A stretch of 62,779 nt of DNA from Bremia lactucae (lineage: Eukaryota; Oomycota; Peronosporomycetes; Peronosporales; Peronosporaceae). The notes beneath the pieces were generated by a model. It saw nothing but the letters and a program-made list of their open reading frames with translations, was not told the DNA's origin and did no database searches. Where the stretch lies: contig NC_090621.1 of assembly GCF_004359215.1 (NCBI RefSeq), positions 3,360,275-3,423,053 on the forward strand, read 5' to 3'. The translations under genes and the position numbers were made by a program. This document shows, in pieces, positions 21,413 to 31,700 of the stretch; position 1 is the stretch's first letter; each line of letters begins with the position of its first letter.

Positions 21413-23230
21413 TCATGGCGACACGCGCTTCGCAAGTTGCCGATGCACCCGCATCCATCGAACGTGAAGCAACTTTTTGCAAAGATCTTTCTCCGGCAAC
21501 ACGTGAAGTAAGAAATCCACGAGATACGTCGCACCTTCAAATCCAAAAGCCACTTCTAAATACTGCATAAAACCGTGCGCCGTCGTCCGTCCTTTGCCAA
21601 ATTGGCGCGCTTGCCGCTCAAACAGATGAAAGGTATTCGGATTATGGCTACAATCGTCCCAAACCGCACTTAAGATGGCGGAATTTAACGAATCGGCCAT
21701 GGATAGGTCAAAAACCGGTGAAAACGTCTCGGCCCTTGTGGCAACTGTTAATTCAATCTCAGCCATAAAGCAACGATCCATTTCGTCAATGCCTAGCCAC
21801 ATGCGACTCTGCTGTCGTTTTGTCACGACGGAACTTTCTTTTTGGTCTTGATATGCCACTGGTTCGGCCAAAAGATAGTAGCCATTTAGACAGACAAGGG
21901 TCGGCAGAATGTAGCCAAATGTCATGGCTACCCGACCTCCATTGCGAATGGATCGAAACCCCTCAAGTGGCATAATTTGCTGTTCGGTTTCTTCATGGTC
22001 ATTTGTAATCAATGTAATGGATAAATCCAACATTGTAGTCAAGATAACAAGCTCAACGGCCCCGACGCGCATCTCATCTCGGGACTGGAATTCATGCAAC
22101 CGCTTTTTTAAATCTACAATGGACATATGAAAATGCCTCGATAATGTATCCACATGCAACAGACCATAATTGGCCACTGTTTGCCGCAACAACTCGACAG
22201 TAGTTGCTAATTGCCTATGAATGGCTTCATTTTGCATGGCCACTTGTGCTTCGATAGTTCCTCCACTCGGTGGTGGAAACTCTGTAAAGGCATCAAATAG
22301 TCGTTTGTCAAGGTCGTTCAATTGTTGCAAGCGATACAACACGCAATACAAAGCCGAGTTCGCGCCTTCGGGTGGCGCATAAAGTTGCTGGAAACCACGA
22401 ACCCGCAACAATTGCAACAATGACGTGTAAGCGGCCTGAAATGGACACATGCGACAGGTACATTCGTACTTAATACAGGTCGCCACGTGCCGCGACTTAT
22501 CGTCCATAAGATTTGCCTGAAGCTCGTCTTCCTTCGTCGAATGCCACGACGCTGTCGTTGCTCGTCGTCGGAAGGAGCTTTCGAATTGCCTCGTCGACTC
22601 ATCGTCATTTGCGGTCTCCAAAATCCCGTTTCGGCCGATGAAGCCATTTCGGGAATTTAAGTACAATACACAACGTTTATGAGGGTTTGCCACTTGCGTC
22701 ACGTCGGCGGAACTAAAGCCAGCGTCAAAGTTGCAGAAACATCGCAGCAAAAGCGGCGCCTGCGGGTCAAGGAATTTCGTTAATCGCAAGTGTGGATGCA
22801 CAAGTAGTTGTTCCAAGTACAAATTGAGTTCAGCGCAGCGTTTTGCTAAGAATGTGGCCTGACGATGACGATGTAGCCATGTTCGTCGCACATGGGGCGG
22901 CGGTGGAGCCAAGAGCTCCATGCGACGTGGAAAAGTGCGACGCAATTGGACATCGAGACTTTGAAATTCGGCAAAAGTGCGAAAAGTGCGCCACGCCGCG
23001 TGCATTTGCGTGCCACCGTGGGCGTCAGTGCAAAAGACAATTCGCGTCGCAAGGAGGAATTCGGGCTGTGGCATGATGGCTCGGTCAAATTGAGACCCTG
23101 CGACGTGGCAATGGACTTGCAATATTGCCGTGATGTCGCGCACGGCAAGACGCATGGGTACGTGTTTTAACTTGAGGTAGTTGCCGGTGCAAATGAAAGA
23201 CGTGAAAGTGGAAGAGGCGGTTTGTGGCAA
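21413..23230 (-). CDS. PX domain protein with a degenerate OTU-like domain
   Basis: 605 aa, single exon. A PX phosphoinositide-binding domain is suggested at about residues 60-160 (FRTFAEFQSLDVQLRRTFPRR, then the proline-rich PPPPHVRRT and RCAELNLYLEQLLVHP), implying an endomembrane location. Residues 280-460 resemble an OTU cysteine protease: PPEGANSALYCVLYR where OTU enzymes have DGNC, then GAVELVILTTMLDLSITLI and LVCLNGYYLL where they have a catalytic His. Ser and Tyr replace the catalytic Cys and His, so it would be inactive. C-terminal ARQFGKGRTTAHGFMQYLEVAF..LLHVLPEKDLCKKLL resembles a helical module seen at the ends of some ubiquitin-linked zinc-finger proteins. An alternative start is M26 (MRLAVRDI). 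The PX call is fairly firm; the OTU call is inference. Confidence 0.7.
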   Translation of the reverse strand: MPQTASSTFTSFICTGNYLKLKHVPMRLAVRDITAILQVHCHVAGSQFDRAIMPQPEFLLATRIVFCTDAHGGTQMHAAWRTFRTFAEFQSLDVQLRRTFPRRMELLAPPPPHVRRTWLHRHRQATFLAKRCAELNLYLEQLLVHPHLRLTKFLDPQAPLLLRCFCNFDAGFSSADVTQVANPHKRCVLYLNSRNGFIGRNGILETANDDESTRQFESSFRRRATTASWHSTKEDELQANLMDDKSRHVATCIKYECTCRMCPFQAAYTSLLQLLRVRGFQQLYAPPEGANSALYCVLYRLQQLNDLDKRLFDAFTEFPPPSGGTIEAQVAMQNEAIHRQLATTVELLRQTVANYGLLHVDTLSRHFHMSIVDLKKRLHEFQSRDEMRVGAVELVILTTMLDLSITLITNDHEETEQQIMPLEGFRSIRNGGRVAMTFGYILPTLVCLNGYYLLAEPVAYQDQKESSVVTKRQQSRMWLGIDEMDRCFMAEIELTVATRAETFSPVFDLSMADSLNSAILSAVWDDCSHNPNTFHLFERQARQFGKGRTTAHGFMQYLEVAFGFEGATYLVDFLLHVLPEKDLCKKLLHVRWMRVHRQLAKRVSP

Positions 23231-23649
23231 AAAGTGACCACTTGACCTTGTAAAATTGATATGTGGGTGGAAACAAAGTGTATAGTAAACACTTTCGGCT
23301 GTGTTGCCAAGCTCTCTCCCATGTCAATCAGGGCCACGTTGGCAACACACGCAATGGGGCGCAAAAAAAGGCACAAACGTTTCTTTAGGGGCCGTCATAT
23401 TCGGCACACAACCCTTTCGAAAATCAGTTGCCACCCTGAGAAGTGCGTTGCAGGGTTCGTTGCCACCATTCACTTTGCCGCGCCACATGGTAGTGGCGGA
23501 GCCATTTCGAGACCCTAATCATTTGAACGAATATAAAACCTCGGTGATGGACACTTAGTATCTGGTCAGTTGGTTTAACCTTAATGTTGCACACAATAAT
23601 TGCCGACGGCAAGTTCGTACATTTTTAGCGACACAAACGTTTTGCCGCC
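23231..23649. promoter_or_regulatory. Divergent intergenic region, PX/OTU-like gene and PSF2
   Basis: 419 bp separate the two start codons. No element recognised with confidence. Confidence 0.4.
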
Positions 23650-24790
23650 ATGTCAAGCTTGTCGGTGAGCGAGACGGAGTTTCTCGTGCGTATAGCGGAA
23701 TAGCGAATTAGTAGGCAAGTAATAACGTACTAAGGACGTTTGTTGTGGGGTATATCAATGCAGGCGGAGCACGAACTCATCGTCATAATGCCGCACTTTC
23801 AAGTACGAGACAATAATGGCATGCTCAACTTTATCTGTGTACGCGACCCAAAATTGCCAAAAAAGAGGGTATGACGAATTGGGCTTGTTTAGGGTAATTT
23901 TGGACCATTTCAGCCCGGCATTACATTGCATGTGCCACTATGGCTGGCCATTATGCTAAAGCAGCTTCACAAGTGCCGCATTCTGGCCCCATCTTGGTTC
24001 TCAGTCGGTTAGTGGAATGGTCGATGCAACACATAGAGAGTGATGTAGCCGGTCGTTATATCATATTGATTTTACTGTAGAGTACTTAACGGCGCAGCTG
24101 GAGCGTGAAAAAACTAGTGACGTATTTGAGGAGTTGCCGTTTCATTATTTAGAAGTGGCGTCCTTGTTGCTAAAAAAGTAAGTGCAAATTTAACAACGTT
24201 TAAACACTCTCTTTACCACATGTTGCCTCGGTGAAAATTTGCAGTGCACCTGAAGACCTCGAACAAGGTGAGCATTTGCGGTTGCTTGTGGAAGATCTAC
24301 AAAATGTTCGGCAAGACAAAATCCGAAACGGTCTTGCAAAGATTGCCAACGATGTGCAAAGTGGAGGCACAGCTTTTGCCATTCAAATGAACAATGTTGC
24401 AGCAATTGAAATTAGTTCCGTGCGCAACTTTATGCTGGGGGTACGTTTTGCGTACCTATTTCTAATCAGCGGGTGATTTGATTCGTTTCTAATGTTGCCT
24501 TGCAGTCTTTAAATCAATTTTACCAGCTTTCGCAACTCACCGCGGACTCAAGTGCGTGCTTTGATTGCTGGTGCCACAAGTATACTAATATGTATAATGT
24601 ACCGTTTTCTTTGTAACCCAGGCGAGAGCATGTCCCAGTCCCAATCGCAGTCTCAGGAACTTTCGGACCCTTCGTTGGGTATGCATGCGCACATGATTTG
24701 AAGTCCTTGTTACCTTCTTACGTTTTCGTTTGTTACTTCATAGCCGAAGGTCCTGCTGCGCGCCGACTTCTTCGACGACATCGGGGGTAA
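23650..24790 (+). CDS. PSF2: GINS complex subunit Psf2 (DNA replication)
   Basis: Eight exons: join(23650..23685,23764..23838,23893..24007,24081..24177,24245..24440,24506..24551,24622..24678,24744..24790), 222 aa; human GINS2 is 185. GINS joins MCM2-7 and Cdc45 in the replicative helicase. Matches: [18 protein letters not shown] at the start, [62 protein letters not shown] and [21 protein letters not shown]. Every splice keeps phase; introns are 54-78 nt, several with CTAAT branch sites. The last two exons (Ser/Gln-rich, then [14 protein letters not shown]) are less conserved and less certain. Seven introns in about 1.1 kb is unusually dense for this window. Confidence 0.93.
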
Positions 24791-25151
24791 GAGCGCGGAT
24801 CTTACGATTTGCTTTTTAGAAATAATTTCTATAAAATTGGTGCAAGCGATTGACAAAAAACAAGGAAGATTGAATTGTTTGTCTAAATATAGCACAGTGA
24901 CTTTTTTTTGCAGTGACAAAAACAGGTAATTAAACGAAAATTAGAAAATTACTCGATTTAGACCCAAACTTTTGCGGTGCCCAAACATGTAGAATTTGAG
25001 TAAGCCGGCAACAATGAACATAATATTTGGTGTGGGTAGTTAGTACACGTCGCATACAAAATCGTTACTCAAACTTGTATTTCTCTATTATCGAGTATTG
25101 TGTAATTGATGGTGAAAACCCAAGTATTTCTACCTCTATGTGGCAAGTATC
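24791..25151. other. Intergenic, 361 bp
   Basis: AT-rich; nothing recognised. Confidence 0.5.
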
Positions 25152-25490
25152 TTACCAATTTGCATTGAAGCAATAATTTCGTGTTTTCTTAATAAGTCGC
25201 AAGTTGTTTTTAATCGACTTTGACGTCATCTTGTTGCTTGATTCAGGCTCTTTTGCCTCCAGTATTGGCACTGCCGCGTAGTCAAAACTCGACTGTCTTT
25301 GCAGCTTGGAGCATGGGGTAAGCACTGGTATGGGATTCACCATGACGACGCTTGAGATCGTTAGCTGGAGCGATTCTACTGCTGCTCGTTCCCGCTCACA
25401 TTCTCCTTCTTCCACAGCTGCAACGCAGCTTACGCCACACGCGATAACAAAACAAGCTAAGCATCCGCAAATATATCCACTGTCACTCAT
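25152..25490 (-). CDS. Small protein with N-terminal hydrophobic segment, 112 aa
   Basis: A hydrophobic stretch at residues 6-25 (YICGCLACFVIACGVSCVAA) followed by an acidic, Glu-rich region could be a signal peptide or signal anchor. Five of the protein's cysteines lie in the first 32 residues. The C-terminus is basic (NKMTSKSIKNNLRLIKKTR). No family recognised; secretion or single-pass membrane location is inference. Confidence 0.45.
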   Translation of the reverse strand: MSDSGYICGCLACFVIACGVSCVAAVEEGECERERAAVESLQLTISSVVMVNPIPVLTPCSKLQRQSSFDYAAVPILEAKEPESSNKMTSKSIKNNLRLIKKTRNYCFNANW

Positions 25491-25835
25491 TTACTGGAAA
25501 TTATTTGCGGATACTAGTTTAAAGTTATGCAAACTCAAATAAACGGCAATTGCGTTAAACTCGAAGGTAAAAAACTGCCATTCGCTGGAATGCTTTGGTA
25601 GCGCTGAGGCCACGAGTTGCTTCTATAAAATTTAACTCATAATAGAAAAGGCTAAACAGAGCATGTAATGCGTCTAAATGGTGACATTTTATAGGATCGT
25701 GCAACGCCACAAATGACAACACGTCAACCATAGCGCCTCTTCAAGATCCGCACCTAAGACGTCCTTTTCCCGTGTCTCCATGCCCAATTTTGGCCACACG
25801 ACAGTTTCATTTTTTAAAGTACCCATTTTGGCAAG

Positions 25836-27395
25836 ATGACCGACGGAGACCTCTGGCGTGACCGCAACAAAGTATTCATTGCGGGGTTGCCACTGCATGT
25901 GGACGACGATGCGCTATACGAGAAATGTAAAGTATTTGGTGACATGCATCAGTCCAAAGTGGTGTATGATCCGAAGACTGGGCGTTCCCGTGGCTTTGGC
26001 TTCGTCACGTTTAGCGACTACACAAATGCTCTCGACGCTGTGGACCAGCTAAACCAGTCAAAATGGGAAAAACGCACGCTAAATGTGCGTTTTTTGCAGC
26101 CTAAAACTGGGTCCAATCCTGTCGGAAAGGACGCAATTTATAGTGCAAATCGGCCGACAAAGGTCATTGGTCCACGCCCTGAAGGTTGCACAACTATTTA
26201 TGTCGGCAATTTAGCCTATGACATTACAGAAGAAGTGTTGCGAAAAGTGTTTGACCATTGTGGATCAATTCGTGCGGTTCGGTTTGCAGAGCATATTCAG
26301 ACGAAAGAGTTTCGAGGGTTTGGGTATGTCCAATTCCATGACGAAGAATCCTGTGAAGCAGCTGTTAAGCTAGATGGTAGGGTTGTGATGGGAAGGCCAA
26401 TGAATATTGACTATGGTGCAAGGGATGAGGGGTACGCTCAAGCACGCGAGGAATTGCAAAAGAAGCTAAAAAAGGGTATTTGCCACAAATTTCAGCAAGG
26501 ACAGTGTACGCGCGGAGATGCATGCAAATTTGCGCACGTGTTGCAAGATCAAGATGCCGAAGAGTTGGTGCAGCCAGCAGACCGACCAATAAGTGGCGGG
26601 TTCGTTCCAGGTGCTTCGTTGGGGGTTGCGGAATTCACGCTCAAACCGGTGTCCGATGCGCCGATTTGCATTAATTTTCAAAAAGGGAAATGTAATCGTG
26701 GAAACTCGTGCAAGTTCCAGCACTTGCAAGCAACTGAGGCTAACGTTGCACCTGACGAAAATGAGACGGTGCCAAATGCGATTGGTAAAGAGAAACTAGC
26801 CAATCACGAAGAGGAAACGCTTGCCGATGCCAATGCTCCATTTTGTCAAAATTTCCAAAAAGGGAAATGCAAACGTGGCGGAGCATGTCGCTTTCGCCAC
26901 GTTGCTGCACCAATCGACGAAAGTTGGAAAACACCTGTTCGTGTGGCATTGCCACTTGCTGCAGTTGCCAAAGTGGCCGTATGCAAAAATTTCCAACGAG
27001 GCGCATGCACGCGTGGCACGTCGTGTCGATTTGCTCATACTGGCTATACGCCACAAGTTGCTCCTGTGACGGCAGTGGAGGAAGTAAGCGAGTACCAAAA
27101 GCGTTTCCAGAGTGTTTGCTACAATTGGCAACGCACTGGATCGTGTCAGCGGGGTGAGAACTGTCTCTTTCAGCACGATAAGTTGCCGGCAACACAGATG
27201 AAGGAGGAGGGTCAGGTGAAATCTGACACAAACGAAAACGAGTCGAAAAAAAAAGAAAAAAAAGCGAAAAAGGAAAAGAAACGAAAACTTATCCATCACG
27301 ATGAGGTCGACCGTGATGAGAATGCTGCAAAGAAGCACCGTAAACACACACAAAAACACAAAAAGGAAAAGAAGCGTCCGGGCAAAAGCGAATAA
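25836..27395 (+). CDS. RNA-binding protein with two RRMs and five CCCH zinc fingers
   Basis: 519 aa, single exon. RRM1 at about 12-88 (RNP2 VFIAGL, RNP1 RGFGFVTF) and RRM2 at about 119-195 (RNP2 IYVGNL, RNP1 RGFGYVQF), then five CCCH fingers starting at C216, C278, C337, C383 and C428, each CX7-8CX5CX3H. Fingers 2-4 share FQKGKCxRG or FQRGACTRG and probably arose by duplication. A Lys-rich tail (from about 470) looks like a nuclear or nucleolar localisation signal. Specific targets cannot be deduced; an mRNA-processing or ribosome-biogenesis role is likely. Converges on the kinase gene 196 bp away. Confidence 0.9.
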   Translation: MTDGDLWRDRNKVFIAGLPLHVDDDALYEKCKVFGDMHQSKVVYDPKTGRSRGFGFVTFSDYTNALDAVDQLNQSKWEKRTLNVRFLQPKTGSNPVGKDAIYSANRPTKVIGPRPEGCTTIYVGNLAYDITEEVLRKVFDHCGSIRAVRFAEHIQTKEFRGFGYVQFHDEESCEAAVKLDGRVVMGRPMNIDYGARDEGYAQAREELQKKLKKGICHKFQQGQCTRGDACKFAHVLQDQDAEELVQPADRPISGGFVPGASLGVAEFTLKPVSDAPICINFQKGKCNRGNSCKFQHLQATEANVAPDENETVPNAIGKEKLANHEEETLADANAPFCQNFQKGKCKRGGACRFRHVAAPIDESWKTPVRVALPLAAVAKVAVCKNFQRGACTRGTSCRFAHTGYTPQVAPVTAVEEVSEYQKRFQSVCYNWQRTGSCQRGENCLFQHDKLPATQMKEEGQVKSDTNENESKKKEKKAKKEKKRKLIHHDEVDRDENAAKKHRKHTQKHKKEKKRPGKSE

Positions 27396-27591
27396 ATCCT
27401 ATCGTAATTCGACACAACAAACCAGCTAGAATTTAACTAAAATTGTCATTTATTCATTTCTTCCAATGAAATTCCGAATGGTTTCGTGTTTTGTTTTTTA
27501 AATAAAATAAAATGAAAAACTCGCATCAAACATTAAGAAATCAAATCACGATAATTGTCTAAAAATGCAAAGTTTCGACACGACCCCTTTG

Positions 27592-28611
27592 TCACAAACT
27601 CGTGAGCCATTCGTGCTGCAACACTTGCGAGGCACTTATACGCTGCACTGGGTCCACCGTTAACATTCGTTGAATCAAATCCCGTGCTAATGGCGACAAA
27701 CATTTCCATCCGGGCGACTGGCAGTCAAATGTGCCTTTCCGAATTCGCTCTTGCAATTCGAAATCTGTTGCCTCATTCGTGGGATCAAATGGGTGTGTGC
27801 CACATAAAATCACATACAAGACAATTCCGAGCGCCCAGACGTCCATCGCACAGCCAGGTTTTCGATACGAAAGCACTTCGGGCGACGCATAGGCGGTCGT
27901 ACAAATATTCAGTCCACGTTCCGTGGCTTCGTACAAACGAAAGGATTGGCCAAAATCAATCAATCGCAGTCGAGTTGCCGGTTCCTGAAATACTAAAATA
28001 TTTTCAGGTTTTAAATCTGCGTGGACCACTTGCAACGCGTGCAAATATTGCAACGTGGCGGCCAAGTCGGCAACTAGGGCTTTCGCTCGCGCTTCTTCGT
28101 ACACGCCATGGTGTATTAATTCGTCGTATAATTCTTTTCCATGCACGAGCTCCGTGACCAGAACATAGGCGTCGGAAGTCTCAAATGCTTCTCGTAACGC
28201 CACAACATTGTGTGTACCCCCTACTTGCTCGAGAATGGCTACTTCTTGCAAAAAATTAGCCTTTGTAGTCAGCTGTTTCGATACACGCTTAATGGCTACA
28301 CGGGTATTGGAATCACGGTGGCGTCCCATATGGACACGACCGTACCCACCTTCCCCGATTACGCTTTCGAGGATATACTCTTGTTGCAACCGGTTACGTG
28401 GGAGGTGCCAAGAGTATACCTGACGGTTACGCGAGCGCGGGTGTTTCCGCACTGCCGGTGCGGCGTGCGACACCATCGACGTACAGCCATCTGTGGGTGC
28501 AAATGGAGCGTCTTGGCGTGCTGGGAGCTGCCCAATGCTGCTGTACGCTGCGACGCAGAGGGCCGCAGCACTGGCCATGCGACGGGGCAAAAAAGAACGA
28601 CTGATGGTCAT
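27592..28611 (-). CDS. Serine/threonine protein kinase, CAMK-like, non-RD
   Basis: 339 aa from the ATG at 28611 (a longer frame begins at 28689 but adds only hydrophobic residues). Kinase domain about 80-339: glycine loop GEGGYG (86-91), VAIK lysine K108, E123, catalytic loop HADLKPEN (H197, D199), DFG at 219-221, SPE in place of APE at 243-245, DVWALGIVLYVILCGTHPF. The catalytic-loop Arg of HRD is Ala, so activation may not depend on loop phosphorylation (inference). The N-terminal 75 residues are basic and Ala-rich with no recognised domain. Substrate unknown. Confidence 0.88.
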   Translation of the reverse strand: MTISRSFLPRRMASAAALCVAAYSSIGQLPARQDAPFAPTDGCTSMVSHAAPAVRKHPRSRNRQVYSWHLPRNRLQQEYILESVIGEGGYGRVHMGRHRDSNTRVAIKRVSKQLTTKANFLQEVAILEQVGGTHNVVALREAFETSDAYVLVTELVHGKELYDELIHHGVYEEARAKALVADLAATLQYLHALQVVHADLKPENILVFQEPATRLRLIDFGQSFRLYEATERGLNICTTAYASPEVLSYRKPGCAMDVWALGIVLYVILCGTHPFDPTNEATDFELQERIRKGTFDCQSPGWKCLSPLARDLIQRMLTVDPVQRISASQVLQHEWLTSL

Positions 28612-29649
28612 GGCAACAAAAGTAAACTGAATGATTGTAAGAATCGAATTGATTATCCCGAACCCTTGAAAGTAATCGAAATAATACACTATTTTGTCGA
28701 GTATCGGATAAAAACTCGTCTCTTTTAAATATTACTCGTCTTTACGTGATGGGATTGGATAGTACTCGTGAGTAATTTCCCAGAGGACGAATCGGCGAGA
28801 GAAAATAATTGTTACTACGCAGGTGGTGGTTCTGAGTGCAAATTTGCCATACTGGTGCTCGGTCAAAGTGCAAATTTTTAGCATCAAGCTCCCTCTCCTC
28901 ACCGTCTCTATTAGTATAATTTTAAATAGCAACGTTGCGTAACCAAGAATTAAGTTGTCAACGTTACGAATTTCAATGATTACGCACAATAAATTGGAAA
29001 AAGCCTTTTATCTAAGCAATGTCGATTTGCACCAATGAAAATGCGAATCCTTTTTTTCTAAATTGTCTCGGTCTCGTAACCGGGACGACAATCTCGTTTT
29101 CTCGAAGCTTTACGATGACTATGAAAACCTTTTAAGTGTTCTAATAAAAGTCGTGGCGTATCGTTTCCTTAATAAAACCCAAAGGCGCTTCAAATATCGC
29201 CCTCGACATTTCTGAGCCATCGGTTAAGTACTCGATCCTACGCGGCATAGCAAATTTCGAGCATATTCGGCCGTTTTTTTTCGCGTCGAGATGTTTTTCT
29301 TTCCATTTTAAAAGATACTCAACGCAAAAAGGTTTATATTAACAGCTTACATTTGGCCGTATATTGTGCTATAGTGCAAATGATGAAAAGTACATACTTT
29401 TGCATGGAGCATCCCTCTGCATAATGAATTCAATTTGGCACCATATCGTTGTTGTAGAGTCCGAGCAGCTGCTACGTGACAGACCGAAGCCGTATGGCTC
29501 ACGAGCAGCGCAGACTCCATAGATTAACTCGAAAAATTGACTCGGTCGCATTAAATCCGAATTATTCGACAATATAGACAGGAGGCCCACTTTTTTAGCA
29601 ATATACGTATACTTGCTGAATTGTAATCAGTCGGCACACTATTACTTTT
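28612..29649. other. Intergenic, about 1 kb
   Basis: Contains the kinase 5' region and the 3' flank of the bZIP-like gene. Short open frames are present on the minus strand (28732-28989, 29369-29590), but nothing resembles a protein family. Confidence 0.5.
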
Positions 29650-30974
29650 TTACTTGTGCTTTAAAAAGAGTGAGGCAATGCACTCGGTTTCCCAACGAAT
29701 AATGTAACACACAAGCTCAAAGAGCCAATACGTCGACTTGAGCCTTTTCTGATCCTGAATCTTTCCCGCGCAAATAACTTCGCACCCGGCAGGTTGGTCA
29801 TTCTCGTCATACAATTGGTTAAAATGCGTCCTACACCCCCATAAAAAAAAAAAAAACCATCGGTCAACTTAATCACATTCAAGCAACACCCCCTCAACAC
29901 GTACCAATGGAAGGTTTCGTAAAAGTACTCATGTGGCTCCAATGCTTCTTGGATCTCGGGCACCGCAATCGTCCGCAACCCAAGCAAATAGCCCGTATGG
30001 GTCTGCAGTCGAAAGATCAATTGCACCGACGCAAGTGTCATGGCAATCCTTGGAATCCAATGATCCCGTCGTACAATTCGCCAATCGTCCTTCATTTGTT
30101 GCAAAACTTCATACCGGTTACTTACCGACGCATCAAAGGCCACTTTTTCCAATTTGTACCCATCCATAAAAATTGCCCATGTCTTTTCAAGCAACATTTG
30201 CGGATCCGCGTGCCAAAACTTTTTGGTAAAGCCATACTGCAAACATCTCGTATGTGCGTCGTATTTGCGCTTGTCCGTCCATCCCATAAAGTTTACACCC
30301 GTTGTTTCATAGTGCTGCGTCGTACTAAAACGCTGGATTGTATCGTACGACGCACGAACGAGCGCGTAACACTCGGGTACGCTCAAGTGGCGAAACGCAG
30401 CAAGAAACGACGAACTCCATGGCACGCCCGAGTTCCACACGTACTTATTGTCAGCCCTCACGACGCGTCGAGTTGCCGCTGTCCTGTGTTGCAAGGCACA
30501 CACGAGTCGTGTGTGGTCCACTTGAAGAGTTGCCACCAATCGTGCCGGGTGCTGCAATGGAATGATTGCATCATTGGGGGTACACGACGGGTACCCCTGG
30601 AACCCTTGACGAATGATGGTCTCGAGTTTCCGCACTTGGTCGCGCATTCGTCGAAGATGCTCGTTCCGTCGTTGGCGCGACTTTTTCTCAATCGCAGAAC
30701 GCCGTGCACGTTTTAATTCACTGTTCGTTGTGATGCTGTGGCATTTCAAAAGCCGCGGACTGAGTTGGCACAGAGGAAGCTCCGCCCGCTTTCTTGGCGC
30801 GAGATGCGGCGTCAACGCCGGTGCCACGTCTTTTGATTGCAATGCGTTATTAGGCGGTTTTTGCTTGAAAAACGAAACGTTGTTGCGATTTTCAAGGTCG
30901 GACATGTCCGCAAAGGCTTCATAGAATGCCTGCTCCATCGTGGGCGAGAGTGGCGGCAGCGCATTTAGCTCCAT
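29650..30974 (-). CDS. bZIP-like regulator with START-like C-terminal domain
   Basis: Two exons: complement(join(29650..29830,29905..30974)), 416 aa. A basic region (about 89-104, KRARRSAIEKKSRQRR) followed by a short heptad segment (LRRMRDQVRKLETII) resembles a bZIP, with Ser/Ala where the conserved Asn normally sits. The rest resembles the START-like domain of a family expanded in oomycetes (FMGWTDKRKYDAHTR, RWIVRR-type segments, ending YWLFELVCYIIRWETECI). Reading through instead of splicing gives an implausible tail; a 74-nt intron with donor GTACGT, 14-T tract and acceptor GTGTAG restores the frame exactly. Likely a nuclear transcription factor (inference). Confidence 0.75.
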
Positions 30975-31147
30975 TGTCGACCGAGAGAGAGGGAAACCCG
31001 ATGACTAGTATGGACAATTGTGGGTGCTATCCAGTAGCGAAGAAGTTAAGAATAGCGCGACGTTGGCACGGCAAAAAGGGCGGACGGCGCATTGACCGTC
31101 TCCACGGATGAGACGAGAGTAACCGTGCGTCGCCACAATAAAAATAT

Positions 31148-31279
31148 TGATGTGTGACACTTCATTCGGGCGAGAGAGAAACACACCAATGATGTGTGTG
31201 ACACTTCATTTCAGGCGAAACTGAAACAGCCGAATATGAGAAACAACCCACTGATGTGTGACACTTCATTTTGGGCGCG
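31148..31279 (-). repeat. Three direct copies of a TGATGTGTGACACTTCATT element
   Basis: Copies start at 31148, 31190 (with an extra TG) and 31252, each followed by GGGCG- or AGGCG-like sequence and later by GAGAAAC. They lie 170-300 bp upstream of the bZIP-like gene and could be promoter elements; GTGTGACAC is partly palindromic. Confidence 0.65.
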
Positions 31280-31460
31280 ATATTTTATTGAATTAGAGAA
31301 ACAAACATCGATTTTGTGAAAACACAATGGTTTTTATTTTTTAAACGCTTTCTACTAGACACGACAAAATGGGGGCGAATAGTGGGGCGACTTTATCGTC
31401 AAAGTACCAAATTTCAATCCTTCCCAAAAATTGCAACGTTAATTCCAGGGTTGCTTTTGT

Positions 31461-31700
31461 TTATTTCGCTTTTTTTCCTTCATCAATATTTTCAAAAAAT
31501 TCATCCGCTGCGTCGGCACCTTTAGCTAACTGTTTAAACGCTTTACTGTTTCTAAAGCTTTCGACTTCACCTGTTCACATCATTCACAACGTTGTTAGTG
31601 ACGTTTAAATAAACAAATTCGTGACCGTACCAGGAGAAAAAATCGCGGCAATAACATTGAAAGCGACGGCGAGGAGAAGAATACAAAGAAAAGCACGCAT
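31461..31700 (-). CDS. Small secreted protein, two exons, 59 aa
   Basis: complement(join(31461..31570,31631..31700)). Exon 1 encodes a clear signal peptide, MRAFLCILLLAVAFNVIAA. A 60-nt intron (donor GTACGG, branch CACTAAC, acceptor ACAG) leads in phase to a charged mature part ending ADEFFENIDEGKKAK. Without splicing the frame stops at once. The start MR[AV] plus signal peptide and the small acidic mature chain resemble the proteins at 33362 and 58403. No RXLR motif. Apoplastic protein or effector candidate by inference only. Confidence 0.65.

Noticed and set aside
26365..27359. Minus-strand ORFs of up to 187 codons within the RRM/CCCH gene
   Set aside because: Shadows of the repeated CCCH codons; no domains.
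29661..29830. Unspliced tail of the bZIP-like gene
   Set aside because: Contains a Phe run from the intron poly-T tract and loses the conserved END motif that splicing restores.
31150..31280. CRISPR-like array
   Set aside because: Only three imperfect copies with unequal spacing in a eukaryotic promoter.
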